DNA of 52,113 nt, taken from assembly GCA_005239475.1 (NCBI GenBank), contig SPAX01000021.1:8019-60131 (forward strand), read 5' to 3'. Numbering within the stretch: position 1 is the stretch's first letter; each line of letters starts with the position of its first letter. The position numbers were made by a program, and so were the translations under genes. The notes under the pieces were generated by a model that was not told where the DNA came from, made no database searches, and was given only the letters and a program-made list of their open reading frames with translations. This document shows, in pieces, positions 6,958 to 15,815 of the stretch. Origin of the DNA: Nitrospira sp. GTDB taxonomy: Bacteria > Nitrospirota > Nitrospiria > Nitrospirales > Nitrospiraceae.

Positions 6958-7083
6958 CTCAGGATGCTCAAAAAGGCCGTCCAGCAAGGCCGCAGCGAGC
7001 GAAGAGGCGAGGCGTACGCTTCGGTACGTTGAGCCTCTGAGCGATGCGAGAACGCCGCTGGCGGTCTTTTTCAGCATCCTGAG
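6958..7083. repeat. Family A terminal-inverted-repeat element, 126 bp, 3' of rnc
   Basis: CTCAGGATGCTCAAAAAGG at the left matches the reverse complement of the right end, CTTTTTCAGCATCCTGAG, and pairing continues into GCCGTCCAGC / GCTGGCGGTC, giving about 27 paired bases. The element ends three bases from the rnc stop. Each arm pairs up to a T5 run in one direction, so it could work as a bidirectional intrinsic terminator between rnc and the cyclophilins. The 51869-51994 element has the same length and ends but different stem sequence. Confidence 0.75.
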
Positions 7084-7086
7084 AAA

Positions 7087-7806
7087 TCAGGTCCCTACCT
7101 GTCGAAGAGCCTGCTTCGCCGCCTGTTGCTCTGCTTCCTTTTTGCTTCGCCCGGACCCCATGCCCACGACCTCGCCTTGAATGGACAGTTCCACCTCGAA
7201 TAACTTCTGGTGGTCGGGCCCTGTTTCTCGAACGGTCGCATAGCGTGGCAATGCGTCATGCCGCTTTTGACACCACTCCTGAAACTGGGTCTTGTAGTCG
7301 CCCGCTCCAGGCTGCTCCTCTTGCGCGGCAATATGCGTGAGTTCCTCTGAGAAAATGTGGCAGGTCACCGTGCGGCTTGCCTCGAATCCTCCGTCAAGAT
7401 GAACCGCCGCAAGCACCGCCTCCAGCGCATCGGCCAACAACGAGTCTTTCTCACGTCCCTTCGAACGATCCTCCCCGCGCCCGAGCTTGAGATGTTCCCC
7501 CAGTCCGAGCCGGCGGGCTACCTGCGCCAACGATGCTTCACTCACCAACTGTGCTTTCAGCTTCGAGAGAGTCCCTTCTGAAGACTGCGGCAACGCAGAG
7601 GCCAGATATTCACTCATCACAAGCGACAACACGGCATCGCCGAGAAATTCGAGCCGCTCATTATGTTGAGGCGAAGCCGTTTTCTGTTCGTTGACGAGAG
7701 AGGAGTGCGTCAAGGCTTCCTCGAGCAAGGCAAGCGCCTTGAATCGATAGCCCAACGAGGATTGGAGCGAGTCGGCAGAAGAAGCTGAAGTCATAGTGAC
7801 GAGCAC
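7087..7806 (-). CDS. rnc: Ribonuclease III
   Basis: Cuts double-stranded RNA in rRNA and mRNA maturation. The catalytic domain carries the signature NERLEFLGDAVLSLVMSEYL with the metal-binding acidic residues, then a second acidic site near DALEAVLAAVHLDGG. A C-terminal double-stranded-RNA-binding domain follows (DYKTQFQEWCQKR to KKEAEQQAAKQAL). The 239-residue length is normal. The track start is a GTG at 7806 with GAGGG very close upstream; an ATG at 7794 (MTSASSADS) is the alternative. It is last in the fatty-acid operon; rnc next to acpP-fabF is a common bacterial arrangement. Confidence 0.95.
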   Translation of the reverse strand: MLVTMTSASSADSLQSSLGYRFKALALLEEALTHSSLVNEQKTASPQHNERLEFLGDAVLSLVMSEYLASALPQSSEGTLSKLKAQLVSEASLAQVARRLGLGEHLKLGRGEDRSKGREKDSLLADALEAVLAAVHLDGGFEASRTVTCHIFSEELTHIAAQEEQPGAGDYKTQFQEWCQKRHDALPRYATVRETGPDHQKLFEVELSIQGEVVGMGSGRSKKEAEQQAAKQALRQVGT

Positions 7807-7844
7807 ATCCCTCGCACAGGCCTCTTAGGCGCCGGGATTTCTAA

Positions 7845-8012
7845 CAGGATGCTCAAACCGCCCGCCAGCCTGTCTTGTTCATTTGGTCTGTTCGGTCTAT
7901 CTGGTCTGTCTTGTTTAATTGGTTTGTTTGGTTTGTCTTGTTTATATGGTTGAACCAGACTATCCGGATAAACCAGATGAACTAGATAAACAAAACAAAC
8001 CAGATAGACCGG
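7845..8012. repeat. Half family A end followed by an inverted iteron array
   Basis: CAGGATGCTCAAACCGCCCGCCAGC at 7845-7869 matches one end of the family A elements but has no clear partner end. It is followed by iterated TTGGTCTGT / TTCGGTCTA / TTGGTTTGT units (about 7880-7950), then complementary ACCAGA / AAACAAAAC units (about 7950-8010). The halves can pair. It fills the space between fabF and rnc; no gene is seen here. Confidence 0.6.
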
Positions 8013-8055
8013 GCTTGTCACAGGCGTGCGACCAGTGAAGTTCTGGCCTACCCAT

Positions 8056-9309
8056 CTAGTTGTTCCGCAGCCGGCTGAAGAGCAGGCAGGCATTGACCCC
8101 GCCGAATCCAAAAGAATTCGATAGCGCCACCGTCACCGTAACCGGTCTGGCCCTGTGCGGAATATAGTCCAGATCGCAGGCAGGATCCGGATGATCCAGG
8201 TTGATCGTCGGAGGAAGTATCCCGTGGTGAAGCGCCAGAACACAAAACACCGCTTCAATCCCACCGGCTGCCCCGAGTAAGTGGCCGGTCATCGACTTGG
8301 TCGAACTCACCGGGATGCGGTAGGCCCGCTCGCCGAACACCTGCTTGATGGCCTTGGTCTCAATCGCATCCGCCATCGTCGACGTACCATGCGCGTTAAT
8401 ATACCCGACCTCGTCCTTGCTGATACCGGCATCCTTGAGCGCCAGCTCCATGCACCGAACTGCGCCTTCTCCCTCTTCAGACGGGGCAGTAATATGGTAG
8501 GCGTCGCTGTTCATGCCGTAGCCGATCAATTCGGCATAGATCCGAACGCCACGCCGTCGCGCATGCTCCAGTTCCTCCAAGACCACGACTCCGGCGCCTT
8601 CGCCGAGCACGAACCCATCGCGATCCTTGTCGAACGGCCGACTCGCTTTCGTCGGATCATCGTTGCGAAACGACAAGGCTTTCGACGCTGCAAACCCTGC
8701 AACCCCCAACGGCGTAATGGCGGCTTCCGCCCCACCCGCGATCATGACATCGGCATCGCCGGCCTGAATCAGCCGATACGCGTCACCGATACAGTGATTG
8801 CCCGTCGCACAAGCCGTCACCGCACAGGAGTTTGGTCCCTTGGCGCCCAATCTGATTGCCACCTGCCCGGAAGCCAGGTTGATAATGGTCATCGGAATGA
8901 AAAACGGTGAGACGCGCCCGGGGCCTTTTTCCTGCAGAATCTTGTGGTAGTGTTCGATCGACCCAAGCCCCCCGATGCCCGATCCGATATATACACCGAC
9001 TTTCGTGGCCTCTTCCGGCGCCACGGTGAACCCCGCATCATCCACCGCCAGCTGGGCAGCGCCCACGGCATAATGGATGAACGTATCCATCTTTTTAATT
9101 TCTTTTTTCTCGATGAACTGGGCTGGATCGAAGTCTTTCACTTCACCGGCGATTTGGGCATCGTACGCCGCAGGATCGAATTTCGTGATTCGACCGATGC
9201 CGGATTCACCGGCACAAATGGCCTTCCAGGTCTTTTCGACACCCGTCCCCAGAGGCGTAATCAGCCCCAGACCGGTCACCACAATCCGCCTGGTCGAACG
9301 AGGACTCAT
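8056..9309 (-). CDS. fabF: Beta-ketoacyl-[acyl-carrier-protein] synthase II
   Basis: Elongating condensing enzyme of type II fatty acid synthesis. From the ATG at 9309 it has 417 residues with the catalytic cysteine in TACATGNHC (C167) and histidines in INAHGTST and [12 protein letters not shown], the usual Cys-His-His triad, ending with NSFGFGG. The track starts at a GTG one codon upstream; AGGA is better spaced for the ATG. It follows acpP by 15 bases and its substrate is the product of that gene. Length and motifs are standard. Confidence 0.96.
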   Translation of the reverse strand: MSPRSTRRIVVTGLGLITPLGTGVEKTWKAICAGESGIGRITKFDPAAYDAQIAGEVKDFDPAQFIEKKEIKKMDTFIHYAVGAAQLAVDDAGFTVAPEEATKVGVYIGSGIGGLGSIEHYHKILQEKGPGRVSPFFIPMTIINLASGQVAIRLGAKGPNSCAVTACATGNHCIGDAYRLIQAGDADVMIAGGAEAAITPLGVAGFAASKALSFRNDDPTKASRPFDKDRDGFVLGEGAGVVVLEELEHARRRGVRIYAELIGYGMNSDAYHITAPSEEGEGAVRCMELALKDAGISKDEVGYINAHGTSTMADAIETKAIKQVFGERAYRIPVSSTKSMTGHLLGAAGGIEAVFCVLALHHGILPPTINLDHPDPACDLDYIPHRARPVTVTVALSNSFGFGGVNACLLFSRLRNN

Positions 9310-9324
9310 CACGTCCTACAACCG

Positions 9325-9558
9325 CTAGGCCTTTTCCTTAATGTAGTCCAGTGCTTTCCCAACCGTCAGAATCTTCTCTGCGTCTTCGTCGGGAATCTCA
9401 ATGCCGAATTCTTCTTCGAGGGCCATCACCAGCTCAACCGTATCGAGCGAGTCGGCGCCGAGGTCTTCCACGAAACTGGCTTCGGGCGTGACCTCATCCT
9501 CTTCGACTCCGAGCTGCTCACCGATAATTTTTTTTACCCGTTCATCCACAGTACCCAT
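9325..9558 (-). CDS. acpP: Acyl carrier protein
   Basis: A 77-residue acidic helical protein with the phosphopantetheine attachment motif [16 protein letters not shown], where the serine of DSL carries the prosthetic group and acyl chain. It is nearly the textbook ACP sequence from [17 protein letters not shown] to ALDYIKEKA. The track ORF reaches 9630; I chose the ATG at 9558 because it gives the family length and has AAGGAGG upstream. An ATG at 9582, also with a good GGAGGG, would add eight residues. It sits between fabG and fabF. Confidence 0.96.
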   Translation of the reverse strand: MGTVDERVKKIIGEQLGVEEDEVTPEASFVEDLGADSLDTVELVMALEEEFGIEIPDEDAEKILTVGKALDYIKEKA

Positions 9559-9649
9559 TGATTTCCCTGCCTCCTTCCCCATCCTAGACCCTCCTTGTCG
9601 CTGCGAATCTGCCGCCGCAGCATCATACAATATTCTGTCCGCACAGTCG

Positions 9650-10393
9650 TCAGGGCATCAACATTCCACCGTTCACGTGCAACACGTGCCCGGTGATGTA
9701 GGCTGCATCGTCCGACACGAGAAAACGCACCGCCGCCGCAATATCGGCCGGTGTGCCCAACCGTCCCAATGGGATTTGCTTCTGGAGCGTCTCTTTGACC
9801 TCCGTCGACAATCCCTGCGTCATGGCAGTATCGATAAATCCCGGCGCGACCGCGTTCACCGTGATTGAACGGCTTGCATATTCCCGTGCAACCGTCTTCG
9901 TCAACCCGATCACCGCCGCCTTCGATGCCGCATAATTGGCCTGGCCCACATTACCCATCACTCCGACGATCGAAGCAATGTTGACGATACGACCATACCG
10001 CTGCTTGGTCATTGGGAGCAAGACCGCCTTTATACAATTGAACGTCCCGTTTAAATTTACCTGGAGCACTAGGTTCCAGTCTTCCTCCTTCATCCGCAAC
10101 AATAGACCGTCACGCGTAATCCCGGCATTGTTCACCAGAATATCGACCTTCCCCCATTCCTTGAGCACCTGGTCGACCATGGTTTTGGTGTCCGCGGCGT
10201 CCGCCACATTCACTTTTACATTCAAAGCCTTGCGCCCCAACTGCTCCACCGCCATAACCGTGTCCTTCGACCGGCCCTGATCAAGATCGGCGACCACAAT
10301 ATCAGCCCCGGCTTGAGCCAACGACTCTGCTATCGCCCGGCCGATCCCTTGCGCCGCCCCTGTGACAATCGCAACCTTACCATGGAGTAACAT
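9650..10393 (-). CDS. fabG: 3-oxoacyl-[acyl-carrier-protein] reductase
   Basis: NADPH-dependent reduction of beta-ketoacyl-ACP. 247 residues from the ATG at 10393: cofactor-binding [10 protein letters not shown] (11-20), NNAG (88-91) and the catalytic Ser-Tyr-Lys set S141, Y154, K158 ([19 protein letters not shown]). The track adds five residues from 10408, but the AGGAG that precedes ATG 10393 lies inside that extension. The short-chain dehydrogenase fold and its place between fabD and acpP make the assignment firm. Confidence 0.95.
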   Translation of the reverse strand: MLLHGKVAIVTGAAQGIGRAIAESLAQAGADIVVADLDQGRSKDTVMAVEQLGRKALNVKVNVADAADTKTMVDQVLKEWGKVDILVNNAGITRDGLLLRMKEEDWNLVLQVNLNGTFNCIKAVLLPMTKQRYGRIVNIASIVGVMGNVGQANYAASKAAVIGLTKTVAREYASRSITVNAVAPGFIDTAMTQGLSTEVKETLQKQIPLGRLGTPADIAAAVRFLVSDDAAYITGHVLHVNGGMLMP

Positions 10394-10414
10394 CCGCTCG
10401 CTCCTCATATACTT

Positions 10415-11374
10415 TCACGCACCGAACGCAGCGCGGGTCGCCTCAAGCGACTTAGGATCATTGACATTCAGGGTCACCGCTTCCGGCAGAATCCGTTTGA
10501 TCAAGCCGCTCAACACCGTTCCAGGCCCAACTTCGACGAAGGTCATCACACCCATCGCGGCCATGGCCTTCACCGAGTCTTCCCAGAGCACCGACGAAGG
10601 AAGTTGACGTACCAACGACGCCTGGATATCACCGGCCTTGGTGATCGCCCTAGCTTCTGCATTATTCACCAAGGGCATCTTGAGATCGGACCACGTGATG
10701 GCCGCCAACTCTCCAGCAAGTCGATCGGCCGCTTTCTGCATCAGGGGTGTATGCACCGGCACACTCACGGGGAGAGGGATCGCCTTCTTACACCCTTTGG
10801 CCTTTGCCAGTTCGATGGCCCGTTCCACAGCAGCCTTTTCCCCGGCGATGACAATCTGGCCAGGCGAATTGAAGTTCGCCGCAGCCACAACTCCCACAGA
10901 TGAGGCCTCTCGACACACCTCTTTTACCACGTCAGCGGCGAGACCGAGAAGCGCAGCAACAAGCCCAGTCCCCGGTGGCACCGCTTCGGCCATATAGCGA
11001 CCTCGCTTCTGCACGATCGCCACCGCCTCACGATAGGTCACCCCCCCCGCTGCGACAAGAGCCGAGTATTCACCCAGGCTATGACCGGCTACCGCGACTG
11101 GCGTGATCCCCAATGGCTCGAGCGCATGGAGCGCGGCGATACTACTCACCAACAATGCTGGCTGAGTATATTCCGTGAGATTCAATCGGTCCGCTGGTCC
11201 CTCAAAACACAGCGCGGCAATGTCATATCCCAGCACCGACGATGCCTCTTCGTAGAGACTTCTGATGCTCGGATGGGTCTCTACCAACGCTCTCCCCATC
11301 CCGACTGACTGAGACCCCTGGCCTGGGAAGACCAACCCAATACTGGATGACCTGGTTGATTGGAGAGTCGCCAT
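10415..11374 (-). CDS. fabD: Malonyl-CoA:ACP transacylase
   Basis: Loads malonyl groups onto ACP for chain extension. 319 residues: N-terminal FPGQGSQSVGMG, the nucleophile elbow GHSLGEY (S99) and VPVHTPLM with the partner histidine. A 187-base gap separates it from fabH, longer than elsewhere in the operon, and it holds a perfect TTGACA, so an internal promoter is possible. The ATG at 11374 has only weak ribosome-binding signals. Confidence 0.95.
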   Translation of the reverse strand: MATLQSTRSSSIGLVFPGQGSQSVGMGRALVETHPSIRSLYEEASSVLGYDIAALCFEGPADRLNLTEYTQPALLVSSIAALHALEPLGITPVAVAGHSLGEYSALVAAGGVTYREAVAIVQKRGRYMAEAVPPGTGLVAALLGLAADVVKEVCREASSVGVVAAANFNSPGQIVIAGEKAAVERAIELAKAKGCKKAIPLPVSVPVHTPLMQKAADRLAGELAAITWSDLKMPLVNNAEARAITKAGDIQASLVRQLPSSVLWEDSVKAMAAMGVMTFVEVGPGTVLSGLIKRILPEAVTLNVNDPKSLEATRAAFGA

Positions 11375-11467
11375 ACTACCGGAGTGATTACACGAGGCTA
11401 CTGGTTACGCTCATTATCGCGGCACTCGAAGCTGGAATGGGCACACCGTGCCGTCTCCGTGGGTTTA

Positions 11468-11496
11468 GATATCGTCGAATTTCCTTTGAATGTCAA
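11468..11496 (-). promoter_or_regulatory. Possible internal promoter before fabD
   Basis: Read on the minus strand: TTGACA (11496-11491), a 17-base spacer, then GATATC (11473-11468). The -35 is perfect but the -10 is weak. Its position in the only long gap of the fatty-acid operon is what makes it worth noting. Confidence 0.25.
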
Positions 11497-11561
11497 CGGG
11501 AAAAGTTGTTCGGCGGAAAGGCAAGTAACGCGGGGATAGAGGCCTGCTTCAATCCGCCACA

Positions 11562-12536
11562 TCACCATCGAATAAGAGCGGACGCCCACGTCAATCCGGC
11601 GCCGAAGGCCCCTAACATCACCAGGCTCCCTTCTTTGATTCGCCCCTGGCGCAGGGCTTCATCCAAGGCAATGGGGATCGAGGCCGCTGACGTATTCCCA
11701 TACCGATCGAGATTCAGCATCACTTTCTCTGGCGGGAGTCCGAGACGCTCGGCGACCGCCTTGAGAATACGAACATTCGCTTGGTGCGGCACATAGAGGT
11801 CGAGATCCTCAACACGGAGATGATTCGCCGCCAAGGTTTCTCGCGCGACTTCTTCCAAGGTCCGAACCGCCACCTTAAAGGTCTCGTTCCCCTTCATCTT
11901 GATGTACTGCATCCGTTCCGCCACGACCTTTTCAGAGGGCGGCAAACGTGATCCTCCCCCCGGCACCGCAATCAAATCGCAGAGGGCGCCATCGGATCGA
12001 AGATGCGTAGACAGGATGCCCCGGTCGTTCTCACTGGCGCTGATGACTGCCGCTCCAGCCCCATCGCCGAACAAAATACAGGTGTTGCGATCGGTCCAGT
12101 CGGTAATCGCTGACATCACTTCCGACCCGACGATTAACACATGGCGCATGCCGGTTTTCACATAGGCATCCGCCACCGATAACGCATAGACGAACCCGCA
12201 ACAGGCGGCCGACAGATCACAGGCCGCCGCACGCGTCGCCCCCAGCTGATGTTGAATCAGACAAGCGGTGGCAGGAAGCGGATAATCACCGGTGCAGGTG
12301 GCCAACAGGATCAGATCGAGATCTTCCGCACTCACCCCCGCGGCCGTTAAGGCCCGCTCCGCCGCTTTCACCGCCAGATCAGAACAGGCTTCACCGGGAC
12401 CGGCCACATGTCGCTCGCGGATACCGGTCCGTTCGACAATCCATTCATCCGAGGTGGCCACCATCCGTTCGAGGTCGGCATTGGTCAGCACCTTGGCCGG
12501 CACGTACGATCCGGTCCCTGCAATCCGGGCCCTCAT
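11562..12536 (-). CDS. fabH: Beta-ketoacyl-[acyl-carrier-protein] synthase III
   Basis: Starts fatty acid synthesis by condensing acetyl-CoA (or another primer) with malonyl-ACP. 324 residues with the catalytic cysteine C112 in SAACCGF, the histidine in PHQANVRI and asparagine in RYGNTSAASI. The residue after the nucleophile is also cysteine, where E. coli has alanine. Its ATG overlaps the plsX stop (ATGA). Primer preference cannot be read from the sequence. Confidence 0.95.
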   Translation of the reverse strand: MRARIAGTGSYVPAKVLTNADLERMVATSDEWIVERTGIRERHVAGPGEACSDLAVKAAERALTAAGVSAEDLDLILLATCTGDYPLPATACLIQHQLGATRAAACDLSAACCGFVYALSVADAYVKTGMRHVLIVGSEVMSAITDWTDRNTCILFGDGAGAAVISASENDRGILSTHLRSDGALCDLIAVPGGGSRLPPSEKVVAERMQYIKMKGNETFKVAVRTLEEVARETLAANHLRVEDLDLYVPHQANVRILKAVAERLGLPPEKVMLNLDRYGNTSAASIPIALDEALRQGRIKEGSLVMLGAFGAGLTWASALIRW

Positions 12537-13558
12537 GCCGACGCATCCTTGGTTGGCTTGGCTTGCGAGAGGCTCTCTTGAATATCACGCTGAATCAGTT
12601 CATCGACGCGACTCTCTGCCAATCCCTTCGCCCGGCGGATGGCATTCTTGATCGCCTTGGCGGATGAACGGCCATGGCAGATCATGGTAATGCCATTGAC
12701 GCCCAGGAGCGGCGCCCCGCCAAATTCCGCGTAATCGATTCTTTTCTTCAAGTTAAGCAGCGGCTTGGCAATGAGCGGATAGGCCAAGCGGCCGAAGAAG
12801 GATCCGGAAATTTCCTTGAGCAACAATTTCTTGATCGTATCGGCCACTCCCTCGGAAATCTTCAGCGCGACGTTCCCAATGAAGCCATCACACACCACCA
12901 CATCAGCGCTCCCACTATACACCTCACGGCCTTCGATATTGCCGATGAAGTTGAGTGAACTGGCTTTGAGGAGCTTGAACGCCTCCTTCGTGACCTCATT
13001 CCCTTTGCTGTCTTCTTCCCCGATACTCAACAGCCCGATACGTGGGTTGGGCTTCCCAAAAAGATATTTGCCATACTCATTCCCCATAATGGCGAATTGG
13101 GCCAGATGCTGAGCCGTACAATCCACATTAGCCCCCACATCCAACATGATTGCCGTACCGGTCAGAGTGGGCAGGCTTGTCGCGATCGCCGGCCGCTCGA
13201 CGCCCTTCGTCAGCCCCAGCACAAAGAATGACGCCACCATGCTGGCGCCGGTGTTCCCGGGACTGACCACAGCGCTCGCCTCGCCACTCTTGACCAACTC
13301 AGTGGCAATCCAGATAGAGGAATCCCGCTTCTTACGGGCCACGGTAGCCGGCGACTCGTGCATCTCGACGACCTGCGAGGCATGCCTAATAGACAGGCGG
13401 GAGTCCGAGCAACCAAGACGGCGACATTCGGCGGTGAGAATGGCCTCGTCACCGACCAGCAGCACTTCGACATCACATTCCCGGGCGGCCTGGAGAGCCC
13501 CTTCAATGGCCGGGGCCGGTCCATGGTCGCAGCCCATGGCATCAAGCGCAATCTTCAT
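12533..13558 (-). CDS. plsX: Phosphate acyltransferase PlsX
   Basis: Converts acyl-ACP to acyl-phosphate, the acyl donor for glycerolipid synthesis with PlsY. 341 residues beginning MKIALDAMGCDHGP, the diagnostic N-terminus, followed by SPGNTGA, GANVDC and VCDGFIGNV. It overlaps fabH by four bases and follows rpmF after a gap of about 190 bases in which I see no gene. The rpmF-plsX-fabH order is widespread in bacteria. Confidence 0.95.
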   Translation of the reverse strand: MKIALDAMGCDHGPAPAIEGALQAARECDVEVLLVGDEAILTAECRRLGCSDSRLSIRHASQVVEMHESPATVARKKRDSSIWIATELVKSGEASAVVSPGNTGASMVASFFVLGLTKGVERPAIATSLPTLTGTAIMLDVGANVDCTAQHLAQFAIMGNEYGKYLFGKPNPRIGLLSIGEEDSKGNEVTKEAFKLLKASSLNFIGNIEGREVYSGSADVVVCDGFIGNVALKISEGVADTIKKLLLKEISGSFFGRLAYPLIAKPLLNLKKRIDYAEFGGAPLLGVNGITMICHGRSSAKAIKNAIRRAKGLAESRVDELIQRDIQESLSQAKPTKDASA

Positions 13559-13751
13559 AGCGGCTAAGTACTCATCGGATGATGACGTGTCACGTGGTCA
13601 TGAAAAAAGAGCAGCCGTACCACGCAACATGCGGCAGGAGTTTAGAGCAGTGAAATGATCGACGCAACAGGCAAACAAGCACAATCCCGTGATGATCCGC
13701 TGAGCCATCGAACCCTGCAGATACGGCCCAACGGCCCCGCCGTGAACCAGT

Positions 13752-13937
13752 CTAGGACTCTTCGACCTGGATGACCGCCTTGCCTTTATACGTTCCGCAA
13801 TTCAAGCAGGTGTAATGCGGCAGCTTGATCTCGTGGCACTGCGGACAGACGGACATGCCCGGCGGTGTGATGCGCAGTTTTTGTGTGCGCCGCTTGTCGC
13901 GTCGTTCCCGTGAATGTTTATGTTTCGGATTTGGCAT
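13752..13937 (-). CDS. rpmF: 50S ribosomal protein bL32
   Basis: 61 residues starting MPNPKHKHSRERRDKRR, with a zinc-ribbon pair CPQC...CLNC (four-cysteine form), the normal size and layout for L32. It lies between yceD and plsX as in many bacteria. The retained cysteines suggest a zinc-bound form of the protein. Confidence 0.97.
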   Translation of the reverse strand: MPNPKHKHSRERRDKRRTQKLRITPPGMSVCPQCHEIKLPHYTCLNCGTYKGKAVIQVEES

Positions 13938-13974
13938 GGCAACTCCTTCTCACTCTCGATAGCAGGCGGTCGCG

Positions 13975-14565
13975 CTATGATGCTGACGGTCCGCCGGTCT
14001 TGCGTTTCATTCCCTGGACCACCCGAAATGTCGGAATCGGTGGTTCCGCGGCACACTGGCAGGGCCCCTCATTCAAATTTTTCCCACATCGCGCGCAGAG
14101 CCCCAAACAGTCGTCGCTGCAGAGAGGCTGCATCGGTGCGGACAGGATCACGTGTTCACGCAACATGGGAGCTAGTTCCAACTGGTTGCCCTGATATTGA
14201 TACTGATCGTCAGGCTCCTCATCTTGTTCGGCCTCCACGACCTTCGCACGCGCCTTTCGGGGATCGACTCGCTTCGGATGACGCGGCGCTGACTTGGGCT
14301 CGGGGATAAAGGCCGCCCGCACAGAAAAAGCCAGCGGGTCCTCATACTCCTTCAAGCACCGCACACATTCTCGGACGATCGTGCCTTCCAGCACACCGGT
14401 CACGGCGACCAGCCCTTCGACGTTGGTCAGGTCCAGACTCACAGCCAGCGGACCCAGGACCACGGCCTCATCCTCGGTGAGGCCGAGTTCTTCAGCCGTG
14501 ACCTCGCCGACCAGCGAGAGTCCATCTATAGTGATGTCCGCCAGCAGCGGCTTAAGCAGATCCAT
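13975..14565 (-). CDS. yceD: YceD/DUF177-family protein
   Basis: A DUF177 protein, which in bacteria and plastids is tied to 23S rRNA accumulation and is usually found upstream of rpmF, as here. Visible are CVRCLKEY in the middle and the C-terminal cluster CSDDCLGLCARCGKNLNEGPCQC, typical of the family. The track starts from a TTG at 14595; I prefer the ATG at 14565 (MDLLKPLLADITIDG), which gives a family-like N-terminus and has AGGTAGG upstream. ATGs at 14589 and 14583 are alternatives. Confidence 0.88.
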   Translation of the reverse strand: MDLLKPLLADITIDGLSLVGEVTAEELGLTEDEAVVLGPLAVSLDLTNVEGLVAVTGVLEGTIVRECVRCLKEYEDPLAFSVRAAFIPEPKSAPRHPKRVDPRKARAKVVEAEQDEEPDDQYQYQGNQLELAPMLREHVILSAPMQPLCSDDCLGLCARCGKNLNEGPCQCAAEPPIPTFRVVQGMKRKTGGPSAS

Positions 14566-14604
14566 CGCGGCACCTACCTGCATTCCCATCCCCAACGTGA
14601 CCAG

Positions 14605-14865
14605 TTATCGCTCTTCTGCAAAGCTGATGAGGGCGATGTGCCGAGCCCGCTTAACGGCGGCCGTCAATTCGCGCTGGTGCCTCATACAATTGCCGGAGAT
14701 ACGCCGCGGGACGATCCGACCCCGCTCAGTTAAAAAGTTTCTCAGCAGCCCAACATCTTTAAAATCGATCGACCCTTTATCAATACAAAACCTGCAAGGC
14801 CGTCTACGTTGGAAAAACCGCCCGCCACCACCGCCGTCTCGGTCTCCGCCCTGTTCACGCTCCAT
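14605..14865 (-). CDS. rpsR: 30S ribosomal protein bS18
   Basis: 86 residues. A Gly/Asp-rich N-terminus precedes the conserved core [36 protein letters not shown] and [19 protein letters not shown]. bS18 pairs with bS6 on the platform of the small subunit, and its gene follows rpsF and ssb in the usual order. A gap of about 130 bases with inverted repeats separates it from ssb, so relative expression could be set there. Confidence 0.97.
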   Translation of the reverse strand: MEREQGGDRDGGGGGRFFQRRRPCRFCIDKGSIDFKDVGLLRNFLTERGRIVPRRISGNCMRHQRELTAAVKRARHIALISFAEER

Positions 14866-14886
14866 AACCGTCTCCCTCTCTGTTGG

Positions 14887-14992
14887 CAGGATGCTGAAAA
14901 GTCCGCCACCGTTAATGGAAGGTTAAGGCCCAGGTTGAGGCCGAGAACAAAAAGTCGGGACTTTGCTCAACCTTAACCTTGACCTCAGCCTA
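14887..14992. repeat. Half family A end plus inverted AGGTTAAGG array between ssb and rpsR
   Basis: CAGGATGCTGAAAAGTCCGCCA at 14887-14908 is a family A end without an obvious partner. It is followed by AAGGTTAAGG and GGTTGAGG on one side and their complements (CTCAACCTTAACCTTGACCTC) on the other, forming an imperfect hairpin of about 75 bases. The whole sits inside the rpsF-ssb-rpsR transcript. Confidence 0.5.
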
Positions 14993-14993
14993 T

Positions 14994-15398
14994 TTAGACA
15001 TGCTCTTCGGGTTCATACCCAGCATCATCATGTGCCGGCGCCTCAGTACCGCCGCCACCACCGCCATCCTGGCGTTTCGGCATGAATGTCACCGTTTGGG
15101 CTACTACCTCATGTTTGCTGCGCTTCTGGCCGTCTTCTGTTTCCCACCGGCGCTGCTGCAGCCGCCCATCGACGATGATTCCGTTCCCCTTGCTCAGGTA
15201 CTGTCCGCAATGTTCCGCCTGCTTGCCGAAGACGACAATGTCGACAAAACAGACTTCTTCTTTCAATTCATCGCCCTGCTTATATCGCCGGCTGACCGCG
15301 AGGCCCAAACTGGCCACCGGCGTCCCGTTCGGCGTGTACCGCAACTCAGGATTCCGCGTGAGGTTCCCGAGGAGGATGACTTTATTAAACCCTGCCAC
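14994..15398 (-). CDS. ssb: Single-stranded DNA-binding protein
   Basis: 134 residues from the GTG at 15398: an OB-fold starting with the standard SSB N-terminus xAGFNKVILLGNLTRNPELRYTPNG, a glycine-rich linker and an acidic tail ending YEPEEHV. The usual C-terminal DDDIPF-like partner tip is not present in that form, though the tail is acidic. GTG 15398 has GGAGGAG seven bases upstream; the track TTG at 15404 is too close to it. It overlaps rpsF by 14 bases. Confidence 0.93.
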   Translation of the reverse strand: MAGFNKVILLGNLTRNPELRYTPNGTPVASLGLAVSRRYKQGDELKEEVCFVDIVVFGKQAEHCGQYLSKGNGIIVDGRLQQRRWETEDGQKRSKHEVVAQTVTFMPKRQDGGGGGGTEAPAHDDAGYEPEEHV

Positions 15399-15732
15399 CG
15401 GCAAACTCCTCCGATGCCGCCTCGTGTGGCCGTGGTGGCACCAGTTCTTTTTTGAGGTGGACAGTCAAAAACTTGATGATGGGGTCTTCCAGCCGATAGG
15501 ATCGCTCTAATTCACCAACCGTGATGTTGGGCGCCCTAAAGTAGAAGTAGACGTATGTGCCTTTGCGCTCCCGCTTCACCTCGTAGGCGAGTTTCTTCTT
15601 ACCCCAGTTTTCTGATTTGATGAACTGCGCGCCGGTCTTCTCTGCCACCGCCTTCATCTTCTCGATCAAGGCAGCGGTCTCCTGGTCGGAGACAGACGCA
15701 CGAATAATGAACAGAGACTCGTAGAGCTCCAT
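15385..15732 (-). CDS. rpsF: 30S ribosomal protein bS6
   Basis: 115 residues starting MELYESLFIIRASVSDQ, with a ferredoxin-like fold signature through WGKKKLAYEVKRERKGTYVYFYF. The track ORF begins 15 codons earlier, but AGGAGG lies about eight bases before the ATG at 15732 and the family length agrees. It heads the ribosomal/fatty-acid operon and is preceded by a likely promoter and a hairpin that may be an autoregulatory site. Confidence 0.96.
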   Translation of the reverse strand: MELYESLFIIRASVSDQETAALIEKMKAVAEKTGAQFIKSENWGKKKLAYEVKRERKGTYVYFYFRAPNITVGELERSYRLEDPIIKFLTVHLKKELVPPRPHEAASEEFAGGRV

Positions 15733-15754
15733 GCAGCAATCCTCCTGGACAAAG

Positions 15755-15775
15755 GCCCCGGAACAAGTCCGGAGC
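15755..15775 (-). promoter_or_regulatory. Candidate S6:S18-type leader hairpin of rpsF
   Basis: On the minus strand the leader folds as GCTCCGG-acttgtt-CCGGGGC just before the rpsF ribosome binding site. In several bacteria the bS6:bS18 complex represses its own mRNA through a leader hairpin with a conserved CCG; the CCG here and its place fit that idea. The match is by position and a short motif only. Confidence 0.3.
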
Positions 15776-15815
15776 AAGGTGTAGGCACGCTGGATTCAGC
15801 CAGCGCGAAGGGGTG

